DNA from: Balneolaceae bacterium SMO_bin1
GTDB taxonomy: Bacteria; Bacteroidota; Rhodothermia; Balneolales; Balneolaceae
Direction of reading: 5' to 3'
Assembly (NCBI GenBank): GCA_003123965.1
Contig: NNSL01000388.1
Span: 1 to 11,441, forward strand
Length of the DNA stretch: 11,441 nucleotides
This document shows positions 1-7,481 of the stretch, in pieces. Made by a program: the position numbers and the translations under genes. The notes under the pieces were generated by a model. That model was not told the origin of the DNA. It worked only from the letters and a program-made list of their open reading frames with translations, and searched no databases. Position 1 is the first letter of the stretch. Each line of letters opens with the position of its first letter.

Positions 1-746
1 CAAAAAACGGGGTGATAAGTGTTACCACTGTGCCATTGACGTGGTGGATTGGCAGCACGCACATCATGCAGGTTTTGCTCGTCAATTTTTATGCCACTGC
101 TTTAATGGAACGGGCATCTTTCCAACAGGTTACGCTGACTACAACACTACTCCCTTAGGTGCGCCGTTGTTCCCGATGTAAAAACGACTAATGCCTCCGA
201 TTCAGCCAGTGAATCCTCTTTAAGCTGAAGACTGCCCTCATCAACAGTAAAGTTGTCCATTGTTTCTTCACACAGAACAGCTTCGATATTTTTCAGCGCA
301 TCATTGCCACTCAATATACTTCGAATTCGCTCGCGGTAATCAGCTCTTACAAAAGCCAGCTCCACATTGCCGTTTTCTAAAATATAGGCTATCCGCTCAT
401 CATCCTCTCCAAGATTTATCGGAACTACAACTAATCCCAGCAGCCAGGCGGCGTAATACTGCACCACGGTTTGCCAATGGTTATGCGATATTGTGGCAAT
501 CCGATCGCCGTGGCTCAATCCATGGTTTTGCAAGAATCGCGCTACGGCATAGACTTTATCACAGAATTCTGAATAAGTAAATTTTACCTTGTTATCATCT
601 TCATCAATGTATGTCAAATATGGTGCCTTACTCTCTTTGTACGCATCAATAAGTTGCGGAAAATCAGCCACGGATATCTGCGGCAGATGGCTATGGCTGA
701 GGCTTCGCGCGTGCTCAATTTTATTCTGTAGTTTTTGATGTTTCAT
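1..746 (-). pseudogene. AMP-forming acyl-CoA synthetase/ligase (ANL superfamily), N-terminal part, frameshifted and running off the window
   Basis: Enzymes of this superfamily activate a carboxylic acid with ATP to an acyl-adenylate and usually pass it to CoA. The open frame from 746 carries the N-terminal domain (TYSEFCDKVYAVARFL, then YYAAWLLGLVVVPINL) and reaches the phosphate-binding loop VVFTSGTT at about residue 187. There the frame breaks (near 163-166) and ends in a premature stop at 147-149. Reading on in other frames recovers GAPKGVVL, then SQRNLL, then DARSIKA, and finally VLPIHHVNGTVVTLITPFF (the family's second conserved block) up to base 1. At least four indels are therefore needed between about 85 and 166. 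I chose the ATG at 746 because the 39 codons upstream of it (an ATG also exists at 863) look unlike the family. No Shine-Dalgarno is seen. The substrate is unknown, and the C-terminal adenylation subdomain is outside the window. It may be a true pseudogene or poor sequence at a contig end. Confidence 0.8.
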
Positions 747-895
747 GAAGTGGATTTTAGTGGGCAATTTTTTGCATGTTAAACGTTGAATAATGAAAAG
801 GCAAATTGTAGATGTTTGTATATGTGGCGTATTATCTTGCATTCCATGAACCGATATAAGCATTATATCAGTTATAAAATAATTCTACTTTCATT
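747..895. promoter_or_regulatory. Divergent intergenic region between the ligase and the isoaspartate methyltransferase
   Basis: This 149-base AT-rich spacer must hold the promoters of both divergent genes. It contains a perfect inverted repeat, GATATAA-GCA-TTATATC, at 853-869. The minus strand of that repeat contains TATAAT (867 to 862), and the plus strand has TATAAA at 873-878, about 17 bases before the methyltransferase ATG. No matching -35 box is obvious on either strand, so exact promoters are not assigned. Confidence 0.4.
853..869. repeat. Perfect 7-3-7 inverted repeat between divergent genes
   Basis: GATATAA, a 3-base spacer GCA, and TTATATC form a perfect inverted repeat in the ligase/methyltransferase spacer. 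It could be a dimeric regulator's operator. It is AT-rich, however, and also overlaps a TATAAT sequence on the minus strand, so it may simply reflect promoter sequence. Confidence 0.35.
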
Positions 896-1702
896 ATGCT
901 AAACTTTTATACTGCAGTTATTTACAAATATTTCGCTACAATTATTTTAGTATTAATTGGTGCCACTTCTATATCAAACGCGACAATAACTACCGACACT
1001 GCCACAAACTTCATAACGGCAAGCTCAGACACCTTAGAATGGCATAAACCTCGCTTTGAACAACGCCAAAACGACCGACACAACTTGGTCAAATCACTGA
1101 GCTCACGCATCACAAGTGAGCAGGTACGCGCGGCAATGCGGCACGTGCCACGCCATCTATTTGTACCCGAACAATACCAAGCATATGCCTATCAAAATCG
1201 CCCCCTTCCCATTGGCCACAATCAGACCATTTCGCAGCCATTTATTGTTGCTTACATGACGCAACTACTGAATTTGCAGGCCGGAGAAAAGGTGCTGGAA
1301 ATTGGCACCGGGAGTGGCTATCAGGCTGCCATTCTTTCGGAACTAACACCAGAGGTTTATTCCATAGAAATTGTAGAGGCACTGGGCGAACAAGCGCGCC
1401 AACGTTTCGATAAGTTAGGCTACGAAACAATAGAAACTAAAATTGGCGACGGCTATAAAGGCTGGAAGGAAAACGCTCCCTTCGATGCCATCGTATTAAC
1501 TGCGGCTCCACCCGAAATACCACAGCCCCTAATAAATCAATTAAAGCCCGGTGGTGTACTTGTAGCACCGGTGGGATCAACCCAAGGCCGGCAAGTAATA
1601 ACAAAGCTAACCAAAGGCCCAGATGGAGAAATTAACCGCGAACAGATGCTTCCGGTTCGCTTTGTGCCAATGACAGGAGAAGCCCAAAAATCGGACTCTT
1701 AA
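896..1702 (+). CDS. pcm: Protein-L-isoaspartate O-methyltransferase, probably exported or membrane-anchored
   Basis: The enzyme methylates the alpha-carboxyl of L-isoaspartyl residues in aged proteins, using S-adenosylmethionine, which starts their repair to aspartate. The 268-residue product has the family's hallmarks in order: AMRHVPRHLFVPE (about 80-92), the active-site block TISQPFIVAYMTQLL (111-125), SAM motif I VLEIGTGSGYQ (133-143), FDAIVLTAAPPEIP (196-209), and LKPGGVLVAPVG (216-227). It is about 60 residues longer than cytosolic Pcm of E. coli. The extra N-terminus holds a hydrophobic stretch (about 13-28, ATIILVLIGATSISNA) that reads as a signal peptide or anchor. There is no Met between residue 1 and 81, so the ATG at 896 is the natural start, though no ribosome binding site is visible. 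The next gene follows after 109 bases. The family call is secure; the location outside the cytoplasm is inferred. Confidence 0.93.
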   Translation: MLNFYTAVIYKYFATIILVLIGATSISNATITTDTATNFITASSDTLEWHKPRFEQRQNDRHNLVKSLSSRITSEQVRAAMRHVPRHLFVPEQYQAYAYQNRPLPIGHNQTISQPFIVAYMTQLLNLQAGEKVLEIGTGSGYQAAILSELTPEVYSIEIVEALGEQARQRFDKLGYETIETKIGDGYKGWKENAPFDAIVLTAAPPEIPQPLINQLKPGGVLVAPVGSTQGRQVITKLTKGPDGEINREQMLPVRFVPMTGEAQKSDS

Positions 1703-1811
1703 CTGCGAAATTTTATACAGATACACAATTATTACGGCTCTAAGATATATTCTTTTTGAGCAAAAGATTTATTAGTAGCTTTACCCTAGAATTTTTCATC
1801 CATTTAATTCA
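1703..1811 (+). other. Intergenic spacer after the isoaspartate methyltransferase, weak hairpin
   Basis: This AT-rich spacer has a possible imperfect hairpin at about 1737-1761 (GCTC and AAGA pairing with TCTT and GAGC, with an uneven inner loop). It is not a classical GC-rich stem followed by a T-run, so a terminator is only a possibility. The promoter of the next gene may also lie here, but I cannot place it. Confidence 0.2.
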
Positions 1812-1814
1812 TTG

Positions 1815-2648
1815 ATGAACCATATGCCCAAATCGGCCACCTATATACATATTTTATTATTAGCTCTATGTCTCCCTTTTCTGAGTAGAGCACAATCGTC
1901 ACCTCCTCCAAATGCTGAAGCAGTTGTTGATTCACTCATCAACAAAATGGCGCTTGAGTACCAAATTGGAGAGGCTCCGGAAGAAATTCGGCTGCAGTTC
2001 GAGCAAAATCCGCTCCCTATTGCAGATGAGACCAATGCCAAAATGCTCTCCTTATTCGATGAAGCCTACGCCACCGAACCTCTCTTAGAAGACTTTGCAT
2101 CTGCATTGGAAAAAGAATTCAGCGGCCAGTACGCCAATCAGATTCAAAACTGGCTAAATGCCCCATCAACCCAAATAGTAACCAGTGCGCGGCAGGAGTT
2201 TTATACGCTCCAGGGAAAACGTAAACGTATTATTACCATGCATGAGATGGAGGCAAATCCGCCTTCTGATAAACGCCAGCAACTTATTAGCACACTTACT
2301 GATACCACTACTGTAGCCGAATCTTCTGTCGAATCATCCATTATTGTGCTGCGATCGGTTATAAAAGCTTTGGGAGAGCTGAGCGACCGACAGAGCTTTA
2401 CGGAAATGCAGATTAATACCATCGCCAATAACTTTCGCGGCCAAATGCAGGCACAAGCGGGTCAACAACTGAATGATCAGTCAATGGTAATGTATCACGG
2501 CGTGCCAGACGATACCCTTGAGGATTATATTTCGTTTTGGGGGACCGAGACCGGACAATGGCTTGATCGGGCCATAAGCCAAAGCATGCAAACGGCTTAC
2601 AGCCGGGCGGCCGATCGATTTTTGCAGACGGTAAAGACTAGTGAATAA
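1815..2648 (+). CDS. Exported hypothetical protein, DUF2059-like, with two similar helical halves
   Basis: Function is unknown. The ATG at 1815 is preferred over an in-frame TTG at 1812; another ATG lies at 1824. The product of about 277 residues starts with a signal peptide (hydrophobic ILLLALCLPFLSRA, cleavage expected near RAQ-SS), so it should be periplasmic or outer-membrane associated. The rest is predicted to be mostly helical. Near the C-terminus, LEDYISFWGTETGQWLDRAI (about 236-255) resembles the conserved helix and 'GQ' turn of DUF2059 domains, where Phe/Trp, Ser/Thr and Gly-Gln recur. An earlier segment, IQNWLNAPSTQIVTSARQEF (about 111-130), has a similar pattern, which suggests a duplicated unit. 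The S8 protease starts 36 bases downstream, so the two are probably co-transcribed. The gene is intact and confidently coding; the family assignment is by eye and tentative. Confidence 0.75.
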   Translation: MNHMPKSATYIHILLLALCLPFLSRAQSSPPPNAEAVVDSLINKMALEYQIGEAPEEIRLQFEQNPLPIADETNAKMLSLFDEAYATEPLLEDFASALEKEFSGQYANQIQNWLNAPSTQIVTSARQEFYTLQGKRKRIITMHEMEANPPSDKRQQLISTLTDTTTVAESSVESSIIVLRSVIKALGELSDRQSFTEMQINTIANNFRGQMQAQAGQQLNDQSMVMYHGVPDDTLEDYISFWGTETGQWLDRAISQSMQTAYSRAADRFLQTVKTSE

Positions 2649-2684
2649 ACAAATTCATTCAATAACAGCATTAAACTACAGTTT

Positions 2685-4350
2685 ATGAAAGCTCGCATTC
2701 TATCATTTTTTACTATCGTTTTGTTTGCGTACGGGTGCTCCACATCACAGCAAATCGTAAAACCCGAACCTTCTGCTCCGGTTGATTCCGTAGATTTTGC
2801 CAGCATGCTGGAACCCCCGCAAGACTGGCACCACCTCGATGAAGAATTTACACAGTTCCGGGGTATCAGCAGCCAGCTTGCTTACGAGGAAGTATTGCAG
2901 AATCAAGCAGCCGGGGCGTGAGGTTACCGTAGCAGTAATTGACGGCGGAGTAGATATCACCCACGAAGACTTAAAAGCCAATATTTGGGTTAACGAAGAC
3001 GAAACGCCGGGCAACGGAAAAGACGACGATAATAACGGCTACGTTGATGATGTACATGGCTGGAATTTTATTGGCGGGCCGGATGGGCAAAATGTGGATA
3101 ATGATACTTTTGAAGTGACGCGCATTTACGCCCGGCTGCATCCCAAGTATCACAATGCCGATTCAACAGTATTGTCTGGAGAGGAGCTTCAAAAATACCA
3201 GCTGTACCAAAAGGTGAAAAATGAATACCAGTATCAGATTAATAACCAGCTGCAGCAGTATAACAATGTGCTTCCCTGGAGCAGAGCATGCAGCGCGCCG
3301 ACGACATTCTAAACAATTATTTTGACGGCTCTTATAACTACGAAGATGTGCAGGGACTGCAGCCCCAAAGCCAACAAATAGCGTTTGCCAAAAACGTGAT
3401 GAGCTACGCAATGGAAAATGATATTGACTCTACCCTCATTGCAGAGCAAAAGCAGCAGATCTACGAGTTTGCTAAGTATGGTTACAATCCTGAATTCACT
3501 TCGCGCGATATTGTGGGTGATGACTACGACGATAAAACCGAACGCATTTATGGTAATAACGACGTAGCCGGGCCTGATGCGAGCCATGGCACTCATGTGG
3601 CCGGGATAATTGGGGCAGTCCGCAATAATAATGTTGGTATGAATGGCGTGGCGGGCAATGTTCGCATTATGCCCATCCGCGCAGTACCCAACGGCGATGA
3701 GCGTGACAAAGATGTAGCTAATGCCATCAGGTATGCGGTAGACAACGGTGCCGACATTATCAATATGAGCTTTGGCAAATCGTATTCGCCCTACAAAGAA
3801 GTGGTAGACCAAGCCGTTAAATATGCAGAAGAAAAAGGCGTATTAATGGTCCACGCTGCCGGCAATTCATCGGAAAACTCTGATGAGGAGGTTAGCTATC
3901 CCACCGATACCTATGGCCCGGATATGCAAGGTGCAACTGCCCAGACTTTGGTTAACCGTGGGGGCCAGCTCATGGAAACCGGGCGAAGAATTTGTGGGTA
4001 GTTTCAGCAATTTCGGCGACCGTACGGTTGACCTTTTCGCGCCCGGTGTTGATATCTATTCCACCATGCCTGAGAACGAATACACCCGTAACCAGGGCAC
4101 CAGTATGGCCGCACCGGTAGTGAGTGGAACTGCTGCCCTTTTAATGAGTTACTATCCGGAGCTTTCGGCAGCCCAAATACGAGAAGCAATTATGAGCAGC
4201 GTTAAAACCTATCCAACGCAAATGGTTGCCTTACCACAGTCAGGACAGGCGCAATCTGAAATGGTGGAATTCAGCGAGCTATCCGTTTCCGACGGCGTGA
4301 TAAATGTCTTTAACGCCTTACAGGCCGCACAGAAAATGAGCCGTGAATAA
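2685..4350 (+). pseudogene. Subtilisin-like (S8) serine protease, lipoprotein, interrupted by three frameshifts
   Basis: When intact this would be a protease of about 554 residues anchored in the envelope by lipid. The start at 2685 gives a lipoprotein signal peptide with lipobox AYGC (Cys18). The catalytic Asp lies in VAVIDGGVDITHEDL (GAC at 2941), the His in DASHGTHVAGIIG (CAT at 3585), the oxyanion Asn in VHAAGNSSEN (near 3860), and the Ser in NQGTSMAAPVVSG (AGT at 4102). A Ca-site-like DDDNNGYVDD follows the Asp block. An insert of about 200 residues sits between the Asp and His blocks. The frame changes three times: an extra base near 2896-2912, a missing base near 3272-3276 (TTCCC), and an extra base near 3945-3949 (ACTTTGG). 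Frames before and after join into smooth family sequence, with no stops inside each piece. Either this is a recent pseudogene or the bases are miscalled. The stop lies 6 bases from that of the convergent TPR gene. Confidence 0.88.
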
Positions 4351-4356
4351 CGCCTA

Positions 4357-6073
4357 TTACATCAACCGGGACGCTGATAATTCTATATCAGCATATTTCC
4401 AGGCGTTCTCAAATTGCTGCTTCACTTGCTGGGCCTCATTCGTTTTCTGCTGGGCCTCCAAACTTTGCCACAATCCGTATAAAGACCATCCGTTTTTCGG
4501 GAATTTATTCAAATCTTCTCGGTAAACCTGCTCAGCCTTGGCCGGGCGGTTGGCTTCCAGCAGCACCGACCCAAGGTTATGACGGACCGGGAAGAACCAA
4601 TCCGGCGGCTCATTATACGTGAGTTGGCTTTCAATGTTAATAGCTTCATTTAACAGCTTCACAGCTTGATCGTAATTGCCTTTGCGTGCTTCAATCTCCC
4701 CTTCAAGCACGTTACTGGCAATTTGCACCAGCTCTTGCGTGGTGTTGATATCCCAGATTGTTACTTCGGAAAGCGAATCAATAGCAGCTATTGCTTTCAA
4801 TTTGCTCAGCTCCGCTTCGGCTTCATTTATATCGTTCTTGCCTACAAAAGCCATACCCCTAGCGTAATGCCATACACCCCTTGGATAAATCAGATCACGG
4901 TCGGGTTCGGGGTGATCCAAAATTTGGTCCCATTTTGCAAAACGCACGTAGCCATACAACGGAATCACCCAGTAGTGCTGCAGCGTACCCAGACCGGGCT
5001 GCCGCATAAGTTCCGTGTTAACCAGGCTCGAGGTACTTATGGCCGCACTGATGCTGCGCTCTGATTGTCCCTCCATCATAGCGGTTGCCCACAGAAAATG
5101 GTGGTTGTGGGGAACATATCCCATTGGATAAATTCCCTGCTGGCGGCACTGGGTTAAATATTCATTATCGGCCTGAACAGCGCGCTCGTTGGCCAGTGTA
5201 CCCTCGTGATAATCACCAGTGCGAATATAAATATGCGACGGCATATGCACCAAGTGCCCGGCACCGGGAACTAATTGACCCAACCTATCTGCACTGGGTA
5301 ACGCCCTTTCAGGATGCTCGGCTTCTACAGCATGAATATACAAGTGGTTGGCCCCGGGGTGATTCGGTTCGCGCTCGATAACGGATTCCAGCACGCGCAG
5401 AATTTCAGGGGTCCACGGCTGTGGTTCGCCATTATCTTGCCAGTAATTCCATGGATGAAGATCCATAAGTGCCTCGGCATAGAGTGTTTTCGCGTCCATA
5501 TCATCAGGATATTTTTCCGCCAGTTTGCCCATGGCTTCGGCATAGGCTTCGTCCAAAGCCGTACGATCTTCCGGCGGATTTTTGGCATACCGATGGGCAA
5601 GCGCATCGATATAAGCCTGCTCTTTCTGGGTACCGTTCAACTTTAGCTGCTGTGCTTTTTGAAGCGCTTCCCAAGCTACCGGAATATTCTCTTCCTGCAT
5701 GGACAAATTGATATTCGGGCCCCAGTACCAATGCGGCGCCCCACCATGCCATGGGGTTGTCTTTATCCAGTTGCGCTGCCTGCCTGAAAGAGCGGTTTGC
5801 CTCTTCATGATTGAAACCATATGCGAGCATCAATCCCTGATTAAAGAAATCCTGCGCGAGTGTATCATTCGTTGAAATTTTAAAATGATAATCGCCCATG
5901 CCCTCAAGCAATGGTGCAATTTGAGCTTCAAAAAGTTGTTTTTTAGCAGCAGATTCAACGGTTTGGCTTGCCGCATTTGAAAATGAAAATGCCATTATCA
6001 TAAACAGGATACCGGTTTTAATCATCAACCGATGCCACATAATTGGGTGTAAGTTGTTTTCTAATGTTTTCAT
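4357..6073 (-). pseudogene. Exported TPR-family protein with conserved histidine clusters, one frameshift
   Basis: This belongs to a widespread but uncharacterised family of TPR proteins. The ATG at 6073 precedes a signal peptide (hydrophobic IKTGILFMIMAFSFSNAAS; later in-frame ATGs at 6040 and 6025 are also possible). Joined across the frameshift the product is about 571 residues. The first TPR-like unit is at about 68-118 (FFNQGLMLAYGFNHEEA, then NPMAWWGAALVLGP). A central part rich in His and aromatic residues carries NHLYIHAVE, GHLVHMPSHIYIRTG and VPHNHHFLWA, and further TPRs lie in the C-terminal third. The frame breaks at 5717-5719: the run reads CTGGGGCCCGAAT, and removing one C joins LVLGP to NINLSMQ. 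The two pieces otherwise read through cleanly, so a miscalled homopolymer is as likely as real decay. It lies 39 bases after the SAM methyltransferase stop and may be the last gene of that operon. No ribosome binding site is seen. Confidence 0.85.
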
Positions 6074-6112
6074 TGATATAAATTGGTGGGTTTATAATGA
6101 TATTTGCGTTTC

Positions 6113-6934
6113 TCAAGTGATTCTCTTTCCTGTAGCTATTACAAATTCGCCCGGTATATGGTAACCCTGTCCATTTTGAAATGAGCGGATCGAATCCAAA
6201 TATTCTTCATTCGCTTCATTCCGGGTTTTCTCATCAAACTTTTGGTATGCCAGCGCCACGGCACCGCCCCAAAAAGCGGAAATACAAGCTTCTTCATCAT
6301 CTTTGAAGTAAAGGGGTGAATTGAATCGCTTCGTATTACATTCTCTAAATCCTACTTTTTCAAATGTATCCTGCAGGTTTAAAGCCGTTCCGAGCTGGAA
6401 AAAGAGCGGGCACACATCCGTTTTAACTCGCTGATCTACAATAGGAAAAACGCCAGCCCAGCCGCAGTTTCTGCGTTCACCCCAAACCAGGCAGGCCAGC
6501 TTGCCGCCGGGTTTCAACACGCGGAGCATTTCACCTAATGCTTGTTCAGGATCAGGGAAATACATCAATCCAAGCGAGCAAATCACGGTGTCGAAATGGG
6601 CATCGGGCAGCTCCAGCGCTTCGGCATCCATTCGCTGAAACGTTATATTGGTGATCTCCTTTTCTTTAGCACGCATTTTTGCTTTCTCAATCATCCCTTC
6701 TGAGATGTCTGTAGCAGTAACACCTCCGCCGGGCGCAATCGCTTTAGCGATGGGAAACGTTACCAGTCCGGTGCCACAGGAGACATCCAAAACGGTATCA
6801 CCTGGTTTAAATTGAACTGTCCGCAAGAGTTTTTGCTGCGCCGGCCATAGTTGCTTCTGCCAACCGGTTTCGTAGTAGGGCGCGGCTTTGTTCCAGCCGT
6901 AGCGCTGCACGCGCCGTTGCAATTCAGGTTTCAT
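6113..6934 (-). CDS. Class I SAM-dependent methyltransferase (UbiE/Methyltransf_11-like)
   Basis: This cytosolic enzyme of 273 residues transfers a methyl group from S-adenosylmethionine to an unknown small molecule. It shows the Rossmann-fold motifs in order: motif I VLDVSCGTGLVTFPIA (48-63), the acidic loop VTATDISEGMIEKA (72-85), a second acidic site RMDAEALELP (101-110), motif II FDTVICSLGLMYFPDP (114-129), and motif III LRVLKPGGKLACLVWG (137-152). The C-terminal part (about 160-273) shapes the substrate pocket in this family and gives no clue to substrate. A clear Shine-Dalgarno, AGGAG, lies 6 bases before the ATG, inside the end of the OsmC gene. The two reading frames overlap by 11 bases, which points to coupled translation. 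The family call is safe; a role in quinone methylation is not supported, because no quinone genes are nearby. Confidence 0.9.
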   Translation of the reverse strand: MKPELQRRVQRYGWNKAAPYYETGWQKQLWPAQQKLLRTVQFKPGDTVLDVSCGTGLVTFPIAKAIAPGGGVTATDISEGMIEKAKMRAKEKEITNITFQRMDAEALELPDAHFDTVICSLGLMYFPDPEQALGEMLRVLKPGGKLACLVWGERRNCGWAGVFPIVDQRVKTDVCPLFFQLGTALNLQDTFEKVGFRECNTKRFNSPLYFKDDEEACISAFWGGAVALAYQKFDEKTRNEANEEYLDSIRSFQNGQGYHIPGEFVIATGKRIT

Positions 6935-7481
6935 TGGTTTCTCCTACTGTTGATTTAATATTTATTATTCGCTTAATGGGTATGGGGCGCTTAAAGTCAT
7001 CAAGTACCGGACTATGGTCATCAGCGATTTCAATGAGTTCCCGAATTTTTGTTTCTGGTGCCGAGCTTTTAATGCTTACAGTATATCTAAGTTCGGTAAA
7101 ACCGGGAGGATCATCGCTTAGCCCAAATTCACTGGCAGCATTAAAGTCGGATTCTATTTCCACTTCAATGTTATCGATAGGAATTTCCATATAGGCTGCC
7201 CATGTGGCGTAACCAATTGCCAGGCAGCTGCCCAGCGCCCCACGCTCCAGAATACCCGGACCCGGTCCGGCATCATTGCCACCCGAATCAATTCCCACAT
7301 CACAAATCAACTTTTTAGTGCTGCTTTCAATTTCGCACGTAGTGCCATCCCGCACCCGCACCTTCGTTCGGGCAGTACTTTTACCGATCGAAGGCCTGAG
7401 CTCGATGGCTTTCCTATTGCGTTCAAATGCGTTTTTTATGGTCTCTGGGTTTGCCAAGAGTTTTCTATTATTAATTATCAT
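6924..7481 (-). CDS. OsmC/Ohr-family protein lacking the usual second cysteine
   Basis: OsmC/Ohr proteins are small dimeric enzymes, and characterised members reduce organic hydroperoxides using two conserved cysteines. The 185-residue product has the family core GGNDAGPGPGILERGALGSCLAIGYATWAA (67-96) with the first, peroxidatic-type cysteine at Cys86, then the strand NIEVEIESDFN, and the second site ADDHSPVLDDFKRPIPI (153-169). In classical members the second site reads 'CP'; here Ser157 takes the cysteine's place. Cys49 and Cys60 are extra and lie outside the usual positions. The start codon overlaps the stop of the upstream cupin gene as ATGA, and no separate ribosome binding site is seen, so translation is probably re-initiated. 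The fold assignment is good. Peroxidase activity is uncertain because of the missing cysteine; a thiol-binding or different redox role is possible. Confidence 0.85.
   Translation of the reverse strand: MIINNRKLLANPETIKNAFERNRKAIELRPSIGKSTARTKVRVRDGTTCEIESSTKKLICDVGIDSGGNDAGPGPGILERGALGSCLAIGYATWAAYMEIPIDNIEVEIESDFNAASEFGLSDDPPGFTELRYTVSIKSSAPETKIRELIEIADDHSPVLDDFKRPIPIKRIINIKSTVGETNET

Noticed and set aside
747..863. N-terminal extension of the ligase from the ATG at 863
   Set aside because: The 39 extra residues are unlike the family and would cover the intergenic promoter region; the ATG at 746 fits the domain start.
2597..3014. Minus-strand open frames across the S8 protease start
   Set aside because: They cross the gene boundary and the lipoprotein signal region of the opposite strand and show no protein-like pattern.
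3309..3812. Minus-strand open frame of 167 codons opposite the S8 protease
   Set aside because: It lies antisense to the conserved His and Asn blocks of the protease, and its translation has no recognisable features.
2685..4350. Programmed ribosomal frameshifting in the S8 protease
   Set aside because: Three shifts in different directions, with no clear slippery heptamer plus structure, fit indels better than recoding.
4666..5711. Several plus-strand open frames of 60-132 codons opposite the TPR gene
   Set aside because: They are antisense to a well-supported coding frame, resemble no family, and lack plausible starts.
6113..6934. Naming the methyltransferase ubiE or menG
   Set aside because: The motifs are those of the broad superfamily, and no quinone biosynthesis genes are nearby.
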